From NCBI GenBank assembly GCA_951394045.1, contig OX595988.1, forward strand, positions 372,001-436,000: 64,000 nt of DNA, written 5' to 3'. Within the stretch, counting starts at the first letter, position 1; each line of letters starts with the position of its first letter. Origin of the DNA: Nitzschia sp. DOCU1. Lineage: Eukaryota; Bacillariophyta; Bacillariophyceae; Bacillariales; Bacillariaceae. The notes below the pieces were generated by a model, which worked only from the letters and a program-made list of their open reading frames with translations, searched no databases and was not told the DNA's origin. A program made the position numbers and the translations under genes. Positions 20,770-30,200 of this stretch are shown here, one piece after another.

Positions 20770-22062
20770 ATGAATGCAGCACAGACTCGTTTGCAAGCCT
20801 TGATTCATGAAATTCGTTACCAGCAATCCCCGAAAACTTTGGCCTATTGGAGACTGTCCAATCCTCGAATGGTTCAAGCTCTAGAGGCCTTTGCTGCCAC
20901 TGATACTTCCACGACAACAAACAAGTTATCCTTATTGGAAGAGACGCAAGCCTTGTTTGATACCATCAATCCTATTTTGGCACAACAAGAAGCCGAGTCT
21001 CCCACATTTCTACGGGAGCAACGGCGACGAGCCGATGCAGCATCAGCATCACACGGCCGTATCATGGCAGTAGTGCTAGGTGGCAAATACAATGCGACTC
21101 CTCGTTCCATTTCCGAATTACTAGTAGCCAAACTCGCCAAACGTTGTGCTCGAGTCATGACTATATCTCGGACGAGTCATAGTATCAACAGCAGTGCTGC
21201 TACTAGCCTACCCGCACATCATGTGACGCACATGGCCAAGCAACATTTGGATCAAATTCCTCAAGGCGTCGACGAATGCAAGGATATTTTACGAATGGCC
21301 ACTGCCGAATGGGCCGACGACAACTACGACGAATTCATCTTGTATTTTACCTTGGGACAACACAAGGGAGATAATCCTTTTGCAAGGAATTTGCAAGCGG
21401 CTCAAAATTTAGCACAAGCACTCTTGGATCCAGCGGCCTTTGTCATTCCATCAGCATCAGCATCGTCATCGTCAAGACCCTGGAAAGTGGTCCTGACAGG
21501 TACGGATGCCACCTTGCCGAGTACACATCCCGATGGTTCCATTTCGTTGGAAATTGACGGCAATATGGTGGATTTGACGATTCCGACCTACAAGATTATG
21601 CCATACAATTACACCTACGCCATGTCCAAACTCGGTCAGTATTACATCGTGGCCAGTGCGATTGCGCAACGGATTGGTAACCTGGCGGTGGTAGCCAAAT
21701 GTCAATTCATCCTAGAAAAGATTCAACAACACGTGGCAGCGGCGGGAGAAGATGGTGACTATCATGCCGAAACGGCCATTGTGGGTATGGAGCAACTCGA
21801 CCAGATTTCGTCCCAGTTTTCGACATTACTACTACAAGAAGAAGATCATCCACAGCTTATACAGCACTTGCAAATTGCCGAGGGTATCTCCATTTGCTAT
21901 ACTCCCTTGCATGCACGGCCGTGGTCGGAACAAGCTTGCAATGGTAGTACTGCTGCAACATCATTATCAAGAGACGAACAAAAAGCCTACGTGTTGGAAC
22001 AAGTCGTACGACGATTCAAAAATGCCGTATCATTGGAACATGCCGTAGCAAGTCACTTGTAA
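20770..22062 (+). CDS. Possible Rossmann-fold (SDR-like) protein, function unknown
   Basis: 430 residues from the ATG at 20770, which follows CAAAACC and suits a eukaryotic start; the frame is open further upstream only from non-ATG codons. I do not recognise the protein as a named enzyme. Visible pieces suggest a divergent NAD(P)-binding fold: M-A-V-V-L-G-G-K-Y-N with a strand-like V-M-T-I-S-R-T (about 100-135), a later strand K-V-V-L-T-G-T-D (about 240), and Y-A-M-S-K-L-G-Q-Y-Y. The last resembles the Y-x-x-x-K catalytic motif of short-chain dehydrogenases followed by the alpha-5 helix. A long Ala/Ser insertion sits in the middle. There is no signal peptide, so it is probably soluble. The SDR assignment is inference from a few motifs; the gene itself looks real. 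Confidence 0.6.
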   Translation: MNAAQTRLQALIHEIRYQQSPKTLAYWRLSNPRMVQALEAFAATDTSTTTNKLSLLEETQALFDTINPILAQQEAESPTFLREQRRRADAASASHGRIMAVVLGGKYNATPRSISELLVAKLAKRCARVMTISRTSHSINSSAATSLPAHHVTHMAKQHLDQIPQGVDECKDILRMATAEWADDNYDEFILYFTLGQHKGDNPFARNLQAAQNLAQALLDPAAFVIPSASASSSSRPWKVVLTGTDATLPSTHPDGSISLEIDGNMVDLTIPTYKIMPYNYTYAMSKLGQYYIVASAIAQRIGNLAVVAKCQFILEKIQQHVAAAGEDGDYHAETAIVGMEQLDQISSQFSTLLLQEEDHPQLIQHLQIAEGISICYTPLHARPWSEQACNGSTAATSLSRDEQKAYVLEQVVRRFKNAVSLEHAVASHL

Positions 22063-22300
22063 GAACTAATGTGTGATCTTGGCCGGATACCAGCAACCAA
22101 CCAACCAACAACTGTCGCTGTACTATCGGAAGCTAGTAGCTAGCTAGCTGGTAACTAGCTAGTATGGTGCCCCAAGAACAACAACAAGCAAGGCGTCGTC
22201 GACGCAAATGGATGGTTTGCTGAGTGCACGATGATAGGACCACGACGACGGTGCGATTCAATTCTACGGCCATTGCCTGATGCTGCTATAGGTGTATTAA

Positions 22301-22311
22301 CGCCAATCAGA
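22301..22311 (+). repeat. Left terminal inverted repeat of the piggyBac element
   Basis: CGCCAATCAGA directly after TTAA (22297-22300). It pairs with the right end with one mismatch. Confidence 0.85.
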
Positions 22312-22555
22312 AGCCATGCCGCTATAGCGGCACGAAATAAATTTCGCGCCGCTATCGTCACGAAATTTTATCTTCGTCCAATCGTTGGCCTAACTCACTC
22401 CAACGTCGAAACAGATCCGACCGCACGAAAGAGCGTGCAATTTTACCTAGGGTCGGTCATGCCGGTGAGTTCCATGCTTTCGGTTCCCGCCCTCCTATCG
22501 GACACTAAAAGTGAGCCTGTCGGGGCGAAGTTTGCCAAAAAATTAAAACCCCACC

Positions 22556-25468
22556 ATGTCGGCACCCCCAACGGCCCCCACGGGCCACCAGGATTCCTTC
22601 CAACCGATCCGGGCGGTTCCTAGACGTGTCAGGGAGCCTGATGACTGGTCTCGGGTTAGCGACGACCATATTGATGAACTTGTCCATGCCGAATCCATTT
22701 TTGTCTCAAATTCGGACAATTCACGCGATATGGGCCCACCATCGCCGAATGAGACCAACGATGCTGCGACCGATGGCATTGGAGTCAACGAGGCTACTGC
22801 AAACGAGAAAGATGATGCTGCCAGTGATGGTTCTGCAGTGGAGGAGGCTATTGCAGGTGTGTTGGCACTTGATCCTGGTGCTGCCGGCAAAGAGCGTTCG
22901 AAAAAATTTTCATACAGGAAGAAGAAACTTCTCGGTGACGCCCAGCTCTACTCGACAACTGGCTTCCCAATTCCAGGCATTTCTGGGCGGATTGTTGGTG
23001 TAATTGTCGAGTGTCCCAACAAGAAGCGGAACAATGGCCAGTTCAGGGTCGATTGGATCACCCATTCCCCGGGCATGCCTGCGACCGTCGACCGTTCATT
23101 GCTTCGAGAATGGTTCCCGGCCGACGATTACATTCGGTCCCATTTCCAACAAGCAGCTCATGACTACGAGCATGCAGGTCCTGCTGGAATTCGGCAACAG
23201 CTCCACATGTCATTTGGTACTCAGGCACCAGGTCCAACAGCCTCACCTATTCAAGCCACGCCACCTCCACAGGCCACCATTGTACTCACGACTCCGGTGA
23301 GGTATGCAGCACGGGCGGCGATGATGACGGCAGCTGACTCTGTCTCAACGATGACAAACAGCAATTTCACGGGGCTATCAGCGCTATCAACTGCTAGGTC
23401 GACTAGAAGCAATGCTAGTGGAGGGAGCTATGTTGACTCGGATTCCCAGGATGGGGACGACTTGGACGAAGACGACAACGCCTGGCTCAACATTCCCGAC
23501 GAGATCGAAGTAGAGCTAGAGGAGCCATCTGATGATGAAGATGGTCAGAACGACAACGGCATCCCCGATGGACAGTTTGTTTTCAATTTGGTAGACGAAA
23601 CTACCGACATGAATGCGTGTCCACCACTCTACCATGGCCCAACTGGACTCAAGACGGGTGTTGCCCAATCGTTCAAGAACCCGACGGACTGCCTGCGACA
23701 GTGTGGTGGTCTCACTGTGCGTTTTGTTTCGAATCTTGCAAGGCAAACCAACCTCTATTTCAACAATAAAATTAGGCCCAACTTGAACCGGAACATGAGT
23801 TACTGTGGCAAAGAGTGGAGGAATGTTACAACGAAGGAGATGCATGTGTTCTTGGGAATTCTACTGCGGATTTCGATGCAGGAAAGAGACGGTGGAGGCT
23901 ACGTAGCTTACTTTGCGGGAGAAGACAAGAAGCTAAGCACAGGGCTGGACGCCGACTCAGAGGACAAGACGCTGGAGGGTACGAAAGGGTGGGTGCAGAA
24001 ATACATGTCGCTTACAAGGTTCAAGCAGATTCGTGGGGCCTTCCACCCCATGGACAAGGTTGCCGGATACGGTGGCGACAAGTGTTACCAGTTACGCGAG
24101 GCGTTGAATAACATAAACGCAGCCTCGAAGAGGACCTTTCATCCTGGTCCTAATTTGGCGTTCGATGAAGGTGGCGTTTCTTGCCGCAGCCGTTTGTGTC
24201 CCGTCCGCCAATATAACAAATCGAAGCCACAGCCCTACCGTGTCGATTTCTTCATCCTCGCAGACTCAGTCACTTACGCAATCCTACATATGGATGTGTA
24301 CCAAGGAAAGAATGAGTGTAACTCGTTCATCGACAAAGAGGCACAGTCGCTGCCGACAACACAAAAGGCTGTGGTAAACGCAGCACTACAGCGGGGACTC
24401 CACGATGAAGGTTTGGAACATGGCTACCGGACTCTGAGTATGGATAATCGCTACCAGTGCCCAGAACTGGCAGTCAGGCTACGAGATTGCTGCCACTTGC
24501 TCTCAACTGGGACGTGCAAGCAGTCAAGGAAGGGTTGGCCAAAGGATCTGGTGACGATGCCGGACAGAGGCGAACGAGGTGAATCCCTAATTGCCTACGA
24601 TAAAGTGAACGACATTGTCTGCATGCAATGGCGGGACAATAAAGTTGTGAACGTTTGCGCTAGTATAACGGATATCGAAGAAGAAGACGTCGGTCGACGA
24701 GAAGGAAACACCATGCGGATGCTCAGGGTTCCAAGGGCGTTGCGTCATTATCACCGGTACATGGGTGGCGTAGACAGAGGAGATCAAATGAGGATGCACC
24801 ATGGCGGCTGGGCCCGAAAAGGGCACTTCAAAAAATGGTATAAAAAAGCGTTCTTTGCAGTGCTTGACTGCATGCTCCTCAACGCCCTCATCGCATGGAA
24901 TTTGTCTGTCGACGAGCCAGGAATGAATCGTCGTCGACACTTTAGCAGGTATGATTTCTATTCTTGGATCGCGGACGATTTCTTGAACTACGAAGATGAG
25001 AACGATGGTCGGCCTTTGGATGACCATACTGCTGCGGTTACTGCACAGGTTGGACAAATGGGAGTGCAGGCACGAGCGACTACCAATGGCGATGTTGCAG
25101 GAAAATGTCACATCGAAGGCCCTACCTCGGAAAAGGAAAGGAGATGTCTAGTATGTCAGTTGGATGCACGATTGACTGGGTTGAACAAAAACACCAGAGC
25201 GAGCGTTTGTTTGTGCCGGAATTGTGGCCCCTGTCACATGCATATCCCGACAGACGTAGAGGAACGCCAGCTCCACAAGTTGTTCCCGAAGGGGATGTCA
25301 TGCCACACCATCCTCACTAGCGAACTGGGGCGACAAATTTGGAGAAATGTGAACGGGAAGATCACAGTCCAATACGGTCACCCGGCACTGACACAGCTGA
25401 AAGTACGACTGGGCAAAGCCCCACAACAGAGAAAAAGAAAGGATCCGCCTTTGTCGGTAACTGTATAA
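22556..25468 (+). CDS. PiggyBac transposase
   Basis: 970 residues from ATG 22556 (context CCACC). It cuts and reinserts the element at TTAA. The N-terminus (1-130) is disordered; residues about 140-205 (G-R-I-V-G-V-I-V ... F-R-V-D-W) look like a small beta-barrel or chromo-like reader domain. An acidic stretch (about 300-330) precedes the DDE_Tnp_1_7 core (about 340-800). Catalytic Asp are visible as F-D-E-G-G (Asp537), S-M-D-N-R-Y (Asp630) and G-G-V-D-R-G-D (Asp740); the spacing of 93 and 110 is close to that of the insect enzyme. Residues about 855-920 form a Cys/His-rich domain (C-L-V-C, C-L-C-R-N-C-G-P-C-H) equivalent to the C-terminal zinc domain that binds the ends. At 970 residues it is longer than the roughly 600-residue insect protein because of the N-terminal extension. 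No internal stop or frameshift. Confidence 0.93.
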   Translation: MSAPPTAPTGHQDSFQPIRAVPRRVREPDDWSRVSDDHIDELVHAESIFVSNSDNSRDMGPPSPNETNDAATDGIGVNEATANEKDDAASDGSAVEEAIAGVLALDPGAAGKERSKKFSYRKKKLLGDAQLYSTTGFPIPGISGRIVGVIVECPNKKRNNGQFRVDWITHSPGMPATVDRSLLREWFPADDYIRSHFQQAAHDYEHAGPAGIRQQLHMSFGTQAPGPTASPIQATPPPQATIVLTTPVRYAARAAMMTAADSVSTMTNSNFTGLSALSTARSTRSNASGGSYVDSDSQDGDDLDEDDNAWLNIPDEIEVELEEPSDDEDGQNDNGIPDGQFVFNLVDETTDMNACPPLYHGPTGLKTGVAQSFKNPTDCLRQCGGLTVRFVSNLARQTNLYFNNKIRPNLNRNMSYCGKEWRNVTTKEMHVFLGILLRISMQERDGGGYVAYFAGEDKKLSTGLDADSEDKTLEGTKGWVQKYMSLTRFKQIRGAFHPMDKVAGYGGDKCYQLREALNNINAASKRTFHPGPNLAFDEGGVSCRSRLCPVRQYNKSKPQPYRVDFFILADSVTYAILHMDVYQGKNECNSFIDKEAQSLPTTQKAVVNAALQRGLHDEGLEHGYRTLSMDNRYQCPELAVRLRDCCHLLSTGTCKQSRKGWPKDLVTMPDRGERGESLIAYDKVNDIVCMQWRDNKVVNVCASITDIEEEDVGRREGNTMRMLRVPRALRHYHRYMGGVDRGDQMRMHHGGWARKGHFKKWYKKAFFAVLDCMLLNALIAWNLSVDEPGMNRRRHFSRYDFYSWIADDFLNYEDENDGRPLDDHTAAVTAQVGQMGVQARATTNGDVAGKCHIEGPTSEKERRCLVCQLDARLTGLNKNTRASVCLCRNCGPCHMHIPTDVEERQLHKLFPKGMSCHTILTSELGRQIWRNVNGKITVQYGHPALTQLKVRLGKAPQQRKRKDPPLSVTV

Positions 25469-25513
25469 TAATTGATTAGTTAGAAAAGAGGTCACTAGAT
25501 AATTAGACTATCT

Positions 25514-26170
25514 CTATTTGCTCCCTGCATTCTTGAAGCCAGTGTAGGTACCGCCTTGTGGGGCTGGGAACGAATCCTGGATCTCTCCCACTACGCAAGC
25601 TGGAAGTGGCTTACGGTTGCCCTTTCCTAGGTAACCACTGATGAAGGTTGTTGCGTCACGGTAAAGGGCATAACGAATCTCCTTCGTGGGGATGCCCTGT
25701 TCCAACATTGCATCACCCTTGTCAACGAATAGGTGCTCATACATGGTACGCCCACCGGTGCCCTCAACCACCTGATTCAAAAAGCACGGCGACTCCCCAC
25801 ACCATTCGCACTTAGGTTCGATGGGCGGCAAAGTAGCACCAGCAGAAAATTTGCCCGAATTGCGCAAGTACTGCTGGAAAGCTTCGACGTCCTCAGCTGA
25901 AATCTCGTCCGGGAAGTCGAACGTCATGAAGCGAGGGTCCGGACCCGGTTCGCTGAACATACGAATGTTGTTCCCGATGTTCGTCACTTCGATCACATCG
26001 ATTGTCTCGTTCCTACCAGTGCGGCGGTTCTGCTCTTCGTTGGAGAGCCGAATTGCGGTTGCAACTGTGGAATCCATCGGATCTGGCTCGGTATCAGAGC
26101 CGTAATCGACCGCCCCAAGGAAGTCCATGCCGTAGGGGTTATGAGAGAGGTCTCTGGCATTCGAACCCAT
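25514..26170 (-). CDS. PiggyBac-encoded accessory protein, unknown function
   Basis: 218 residues starting at the ATG complementary to 26168-26170, inside the transposon and convergent with the transposase. I recognise no named domain. The N-terminal third is acidic and polar. The middle holds a short Cys cluster (C-E-W-C-G-E-S-P-C, about residues 122-130). After it comes a run that looks strongly conserved in character: I-P-T-K-E-I-R-Y-A-L-Y-R, G-Y-L-G-K-G-N-R-K-P-L-P-A-C-V and D-S-F-P-A-P. The intact frame within an otherwise intact element argues for a role in the transposon's life cycle (DNA binding, regulation or partner of the transposase), but that is inference. Alternatively it is a captured host gene. 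Confidence 0.7.
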   Translation of the reverse strand: MGSNARDLSHNPYGMDFLGAVDYGSDTEPDPMDSTVATAIRLSNEEQNRRTGRNETIDVIEVTNIGNNIRMFSEPGPDPRFMTFDFPDEISAEDVEAFQQYLRNSGKFSAGATLPPIEPKCEWCGESPCFLNQVVEGTGGRTMYEHLFVDKGDAMLEQGIPTKEIRYALYRDATTFISGYLGKGNRKPLPACVVGEIQDSFPAPQGGTYTGFKNAGSK

Positions 26171-26279
26171 CGTATGTGATAGTCAAAACGAGTGAAATAA
26201 ATCAATAATGTCATGGTTTGGTGTTGGATGCAGAAGGTTGATTGTCGGAGGGAGTTCGATAGCGCGTTTTTATTACGAC

Positions 26280-26323
26280 AAGGATAAGGTAAGGATAAGG
26301 TAAGGATAAGGCAAGGATAAGGC
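26280..26323. repeat. Four 11-bp tandem repeats in the transposon right end
   Basis: Four consecutive units of AAGGATAAGGT (the last two end in C). They lie between the accessory gene's start and the subterminal palindrome. They could be transposase-binding sites or promoter elements of the accessory gene (inference). Confidence 0.9.
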
Positions 26324-26338
26324 CAATGCTGAAAAAAT

Positions 26339-26364
26339 CGGCACGAAATACGTATTTCGTGCCG
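26339..26364. repeat. Perfect 26-bp subterminal palindrome
   Basis: Each arm is CGGCACGAAATAC or its reverse complement, with no mismatch and no spacer. A partial, imperfect version lies at the left end (about 22324-22348). Likely a transposase-binding or cruciform-forming site of the piggyBac element. Confidence 0.9.
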
Positions 26365-26433
26365 CTGAAATCGGCACGAAATTGGGCGGCCCGGCGCACC
26401 GCACGCCACCATAGCGGCGTGAAATTCACCTCA

Positions 26434-26444
26434 TCCGATTGGCG
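26434..26444 (-). repeat. Right terminal inverted repeat of the piggyBac element
   Basis: TCCGATTGGCG, the inverse of the left end with one difference, immediately followed by TTAA (26445-26448). Confidence 0.85.
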
Positions 26445-26448
26445 TTAA

Positions 26449-27298
26449 TGCTATAGTTGCACTTCTTTAGCGGATAGTGCATCACATGATGTCGTTAACA
26501 TGCTCTGGGGAACTGGCGTTGTGTAGTAGGAAAAGAGAAGCAAGTCGGAGCTGCTATGACTAGCAGAGTCCTTCGGGGCACTAAAGCCGCTGCCTCTGCC
26601 GGTCCGACTCAAGATACAGAGTTTATTGTGACGTCGGCCAATCTACAGAACTCCATCAAAACCTTTGAGGAATAGCAATGTGCGAGCAACGCGATTGCTC
26701 TATTGCCGCACAAACATGAGGAACTTTTACCAAAGTATGAGACTATTTTGTTCAAGAGCCTCTGACGAGTTCGATTTTCCAATGACGAAAAGGCCGATTG
26801 AGCCTGAAATGCCGAAATTTAGGGCTAACTTTCAATCGTTAAAATCCTGCGCGACCTCTATGGTATGACCCCCTTATTTAACCTTACTGGCGTTTTCGGT
26901 AGGCGCTCTGGAAAAGAGGTGCCAGTCTGCAGGTTAGTCAGTATACCGTGTGTATTCAAAGAAGGCGAAGTAAGCCTAAATGACTCTACCGGTATTCCAA
27001 GAAGACATTATTGTCGACAAGTTTCATTTAAAGGTAGTGAAGGTACAGGTCGAGTCCAGTACATGTTCAGCACCAAAACTGTGACATTTCGAGCGTGTTC
27101 CTTGAAGCTCAACTTCCGCGATTCTCGTCGGCGGCAGGAAGTCTTATCTTCTCACCTTTTCAAGTTCCGAAATGATTTGGCACGAAAATCCGATAGCGTT
27201 TGATGCAGATCAGCACCTTATTTCTTTTCGTCATAAATCGACCACTTGAAGATCTCATCTTGTTCACAGAATCTTTGGTGGTAGTAGGCACTTTCAAG
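26449..27298. other. Intergenic with a possible decayed reading frame
   Basis: 850 bp between the transposon and the cyclase gene. From ATG 26555 a 39-codon frame (starting M-T-S-R-V-L-R-G) ends in TAG. The same frame then continues with protein-like sequence (Q-C-A-S-N-A-I-A-L-L-P) before more stops, as in a decayed gene. No identity can be given. Confidence 0.4.
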
Positions 27299-30200
27299 AT
27301 GGAAGTCCAGCTAACGTCTTCCTCCGGTGTTGCCGATGGCAACGTGATCGAAGCCTCTACTAGAAGTAACGCCTCGGCTGGGGAGAGGAACAAGGGATAC
27401 TCGCAACGGTGCGTTCGACTCTAACAGTGGACGAAAGCCGCGATGATCTTGAGGATGATATCGATATCGAAGAAGCTCTTGATCCCTCGAGCAGCATTCA
27501 GAACTCTTCCACCGCCGACGAATCTGCAGGTCCGATCAAACACGTCGACCAGGTCGATATCAACGCAATGGCGAGAAGAACAAAGCTTTTTGGACTTCTG
27601 GTGCTTGTCCTTGGCCTCAGCGCAAGTACCGTGTTTCTTTACTTCGGTCTGAGTAATGCGGCCAATGAAGCTGATGCAAGTTTTGAGACCCGAGCCAAGG
27701 ATCTGGCATTGGTCGTGGAAACGACTTGGCACGAATATGAACGAATCGCCGCCTCGGCGCACGAAATCTGCAGCCGCGGTAATGGCACCACAAGAGTCGA
27801 GTTCCAAGAATTCTACGAATATATTTTGGCTGATGGTATTGAATTCCAGTCCATCCAATGTGTCCCGAATGTCACCCATGCCGATCGGGCAGCCCACGAA
27901 AAAGAAGCCAAGGAGTATTGGGAGGCCCGCGTCCCTGGTTTTGAGTATCCAGGCTTTACTGGGATTTTTTTCGACTCTGAGGAAGGAAAGGTGACCGGTG
28001 TAGAGTCCCCAGAAAGTGAAAGGCCCTTTTACTTTCCTATCAAGTACTGCGAACCACCCGAAACTAACCTCGGTGCGATTGACCTGGACGTGAGTAGGGA
28101 TGCGACGGAAGCAAGAATTCTCGGCACGCCGTCGATTTTTGACAGCAACAACTGACCTTGTACCTTCTCCCTTTCTTTTTAGGTATACTTGAATGAAGAA
28201 GTTTTCCAGCCTCTTCTTAATTATTGCATCGAAAACCAGCAGCCTGTTCTCTCTGCAAGAATCAACACCGTTCAAGAAACTGAGGAAAATGCTTACAGTG
28301 TGCTAGTGTACCACCCTGGCGTGCCCCTCTCGACGCAGCCAGGCAAGATTCCCGACATGCTGTCGAGCCTTGTCGTCCGTGTCCCTTCTCTATTGCAGCG
28401 AGTTGCAAGATTGCAGGAAGAGGACCTTGCTGTCTATCTCTACGATATCCGTCCCGATGGAAGAAAAGAATTCTTGGGGGCTGCTGCGTATAACGTAGCT
28501 GAAAGTGAGGGTATCCCAACTCAAGTTACCTTCATCCCTGAAGATAACTACAGCAACGTTGTCAAGAGCACCGAAAAAAATCGCCTTTACGAAGAAATAG
28601 TTCCGATTGCTTCAGGATCATGGAGTATTCTCGTCGTCCCAGTTGACGATTCGTATGACTCCGAGAATACGCTGGTGATTTTCGGTGGAGTCATGCTCTT
28701 TGTCGCCAGTATTGGTATCGCCATTTGGATGTACACGAACATGAAACGTGTTGTTGATATCTATAAGGCGAAAGCAGAGGCCGAGGCGGAGCGTACCATC
28801 GTCGCGAACTTGTTCCCAGAAAATGTCCGCGAGCGATTGCTCCGTGGCGCGGAGGCTCAGAATGCTAGGGCAAAGGACCACGCTAGACTGCGCCAGTTTG
28901 GCGCCAGAACCGATCGTGGACCACAAGATCCACTCTCGAGTGAGGGGCTCTTTGGAAGCAAGCCGATCGCTGACTTTCACCCCGAGGCTAGCTTGTTGTT
29001 TGCTGATCTCAAGGGTTTCACGGCATGGAGCTCCGTACGAGAGCCATCCCAGGTTTTTACTTTGTTGGAGGTTCTATTCTCGTCCTTCGACAGAATTGCA
29101 AAGAGGCGCAAAATCTTCAAGGTTGAAACGGTGGGGTACGTTTCGTCGTTTCGTCTCGTTCTTTTTATTGATTGCAATCCTGGCTCATCGGTTCCGTTGC
29201 CTATTCTTAGTGATTGTTACGTTGCCTCGGCCGGTGTTCCTATTCCTCTAAAGGACCATGCAGTTGTAATGGCGAGATTCGCGATGGATTGCTTGAAAGC
29301 TATGCCTGTCATTGTCCACAAGCTGGAAACCACGCTTGGACCTGACACAGGTGACCTCGGTACGTCAAAGGGAACATTGATTGGAAATGTGTGACATATC
29401 TTTCTCTAAGCATTTTGGACACAACACAGGGATCCGCATCGGGATTCATTCAGGTGCCGTGACTTCTGGGGTACTTCGAGGTGACAAGGGGCGCTTCCAA
29501 ATCTTTGGAGACACTATGAATACCGCAAGCCGCATGGAGTCCACGGGAATGACTGGGCGGATTCAGGTGTCGCCCGAAACAGCAGAGTATCTCCGCGCAG
29601 CCGGCAAAGGGAGCTGGTTGGAGCCGCGAGATGTTAAGGTGTTTGTGAAGGGTAAGGGCCACTTGCAAACATACTGGTTGAGCAAGAATGAAGAAGCTCG
29701 GTCGCAGGCGTCATCGAACGATTACATTGTGAGTGATCCCCTTGCTGGAACAGAGACTTGCGTGTCAAAGACAAGTCGACTAGTGAGCTGGAACACTGAG
29801 GAGATGACGAAGCTCTTAAAGCAAGTTGTCGCTCGCAGAAAGGCTCGCTCGCTAAGAGATCTTGCAAAGAAGGGCAGCAAGGGAAGAGAGCGTCGAAATT
29901 CGAATGATGAACATGAGATGTTGAGTTTTGCTCGACCATTGGACGAAGTAAAGGACGTTGTCATACTACCCGAGTTCGATGCTGAGATCCAAGCATTCCA
30001 AAAACAGGTCCCCCCTGAGTCGATTGAATTCAGCAGCAAGGTGACAAATCAGCTCACGGACTTCGTCACCAGGATTGCCAAGTTGTATCACTCCAACCCA
30101 TTCCATAATTTCGAGCATGCTAGGTACGTCGCATTTTATCAGTTTCGACTCAGCGGGATGCATCTTACGACAGCTTCACTCACCCGCCTCTCTTTGCAGT

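Larger units (their letters stand above)
22301..26444 (+). mobile_element. Complete piggyBac-type DNA transposon
   Basis: A 4,144-bp element bounded by TTAA on both sides (22297-22300 and 26445-26448), the duplicated target of piggyBac elements. The ends carry matching inverted repeats, CGCCAATCAGA on the left and CGCCAATCGGA inverted on the right. Inside each end are related subterminal repeats built on CGGCACGAAAT and AATTTCRYGCCGCTAT. The element carries a long transposase gene (+) and a second gene on the opposite strand; their stops are 45 bp apart. Both frames are unbroken and all three catalytic Asp are present, so it may be active or recently active. It sits between a plus-strand gene and the receptor cyclase gene and interrupts neither. 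Confidence 0.9.

Noticed and set aside
27366..27427. Alternative first splice of the cyclase gene (donor at 27327)
   Set aside because: In phase, but the GTGTTG donor is weaker than GTAACG at 27366; kept only as an alternative. The first exon remains uncertain.
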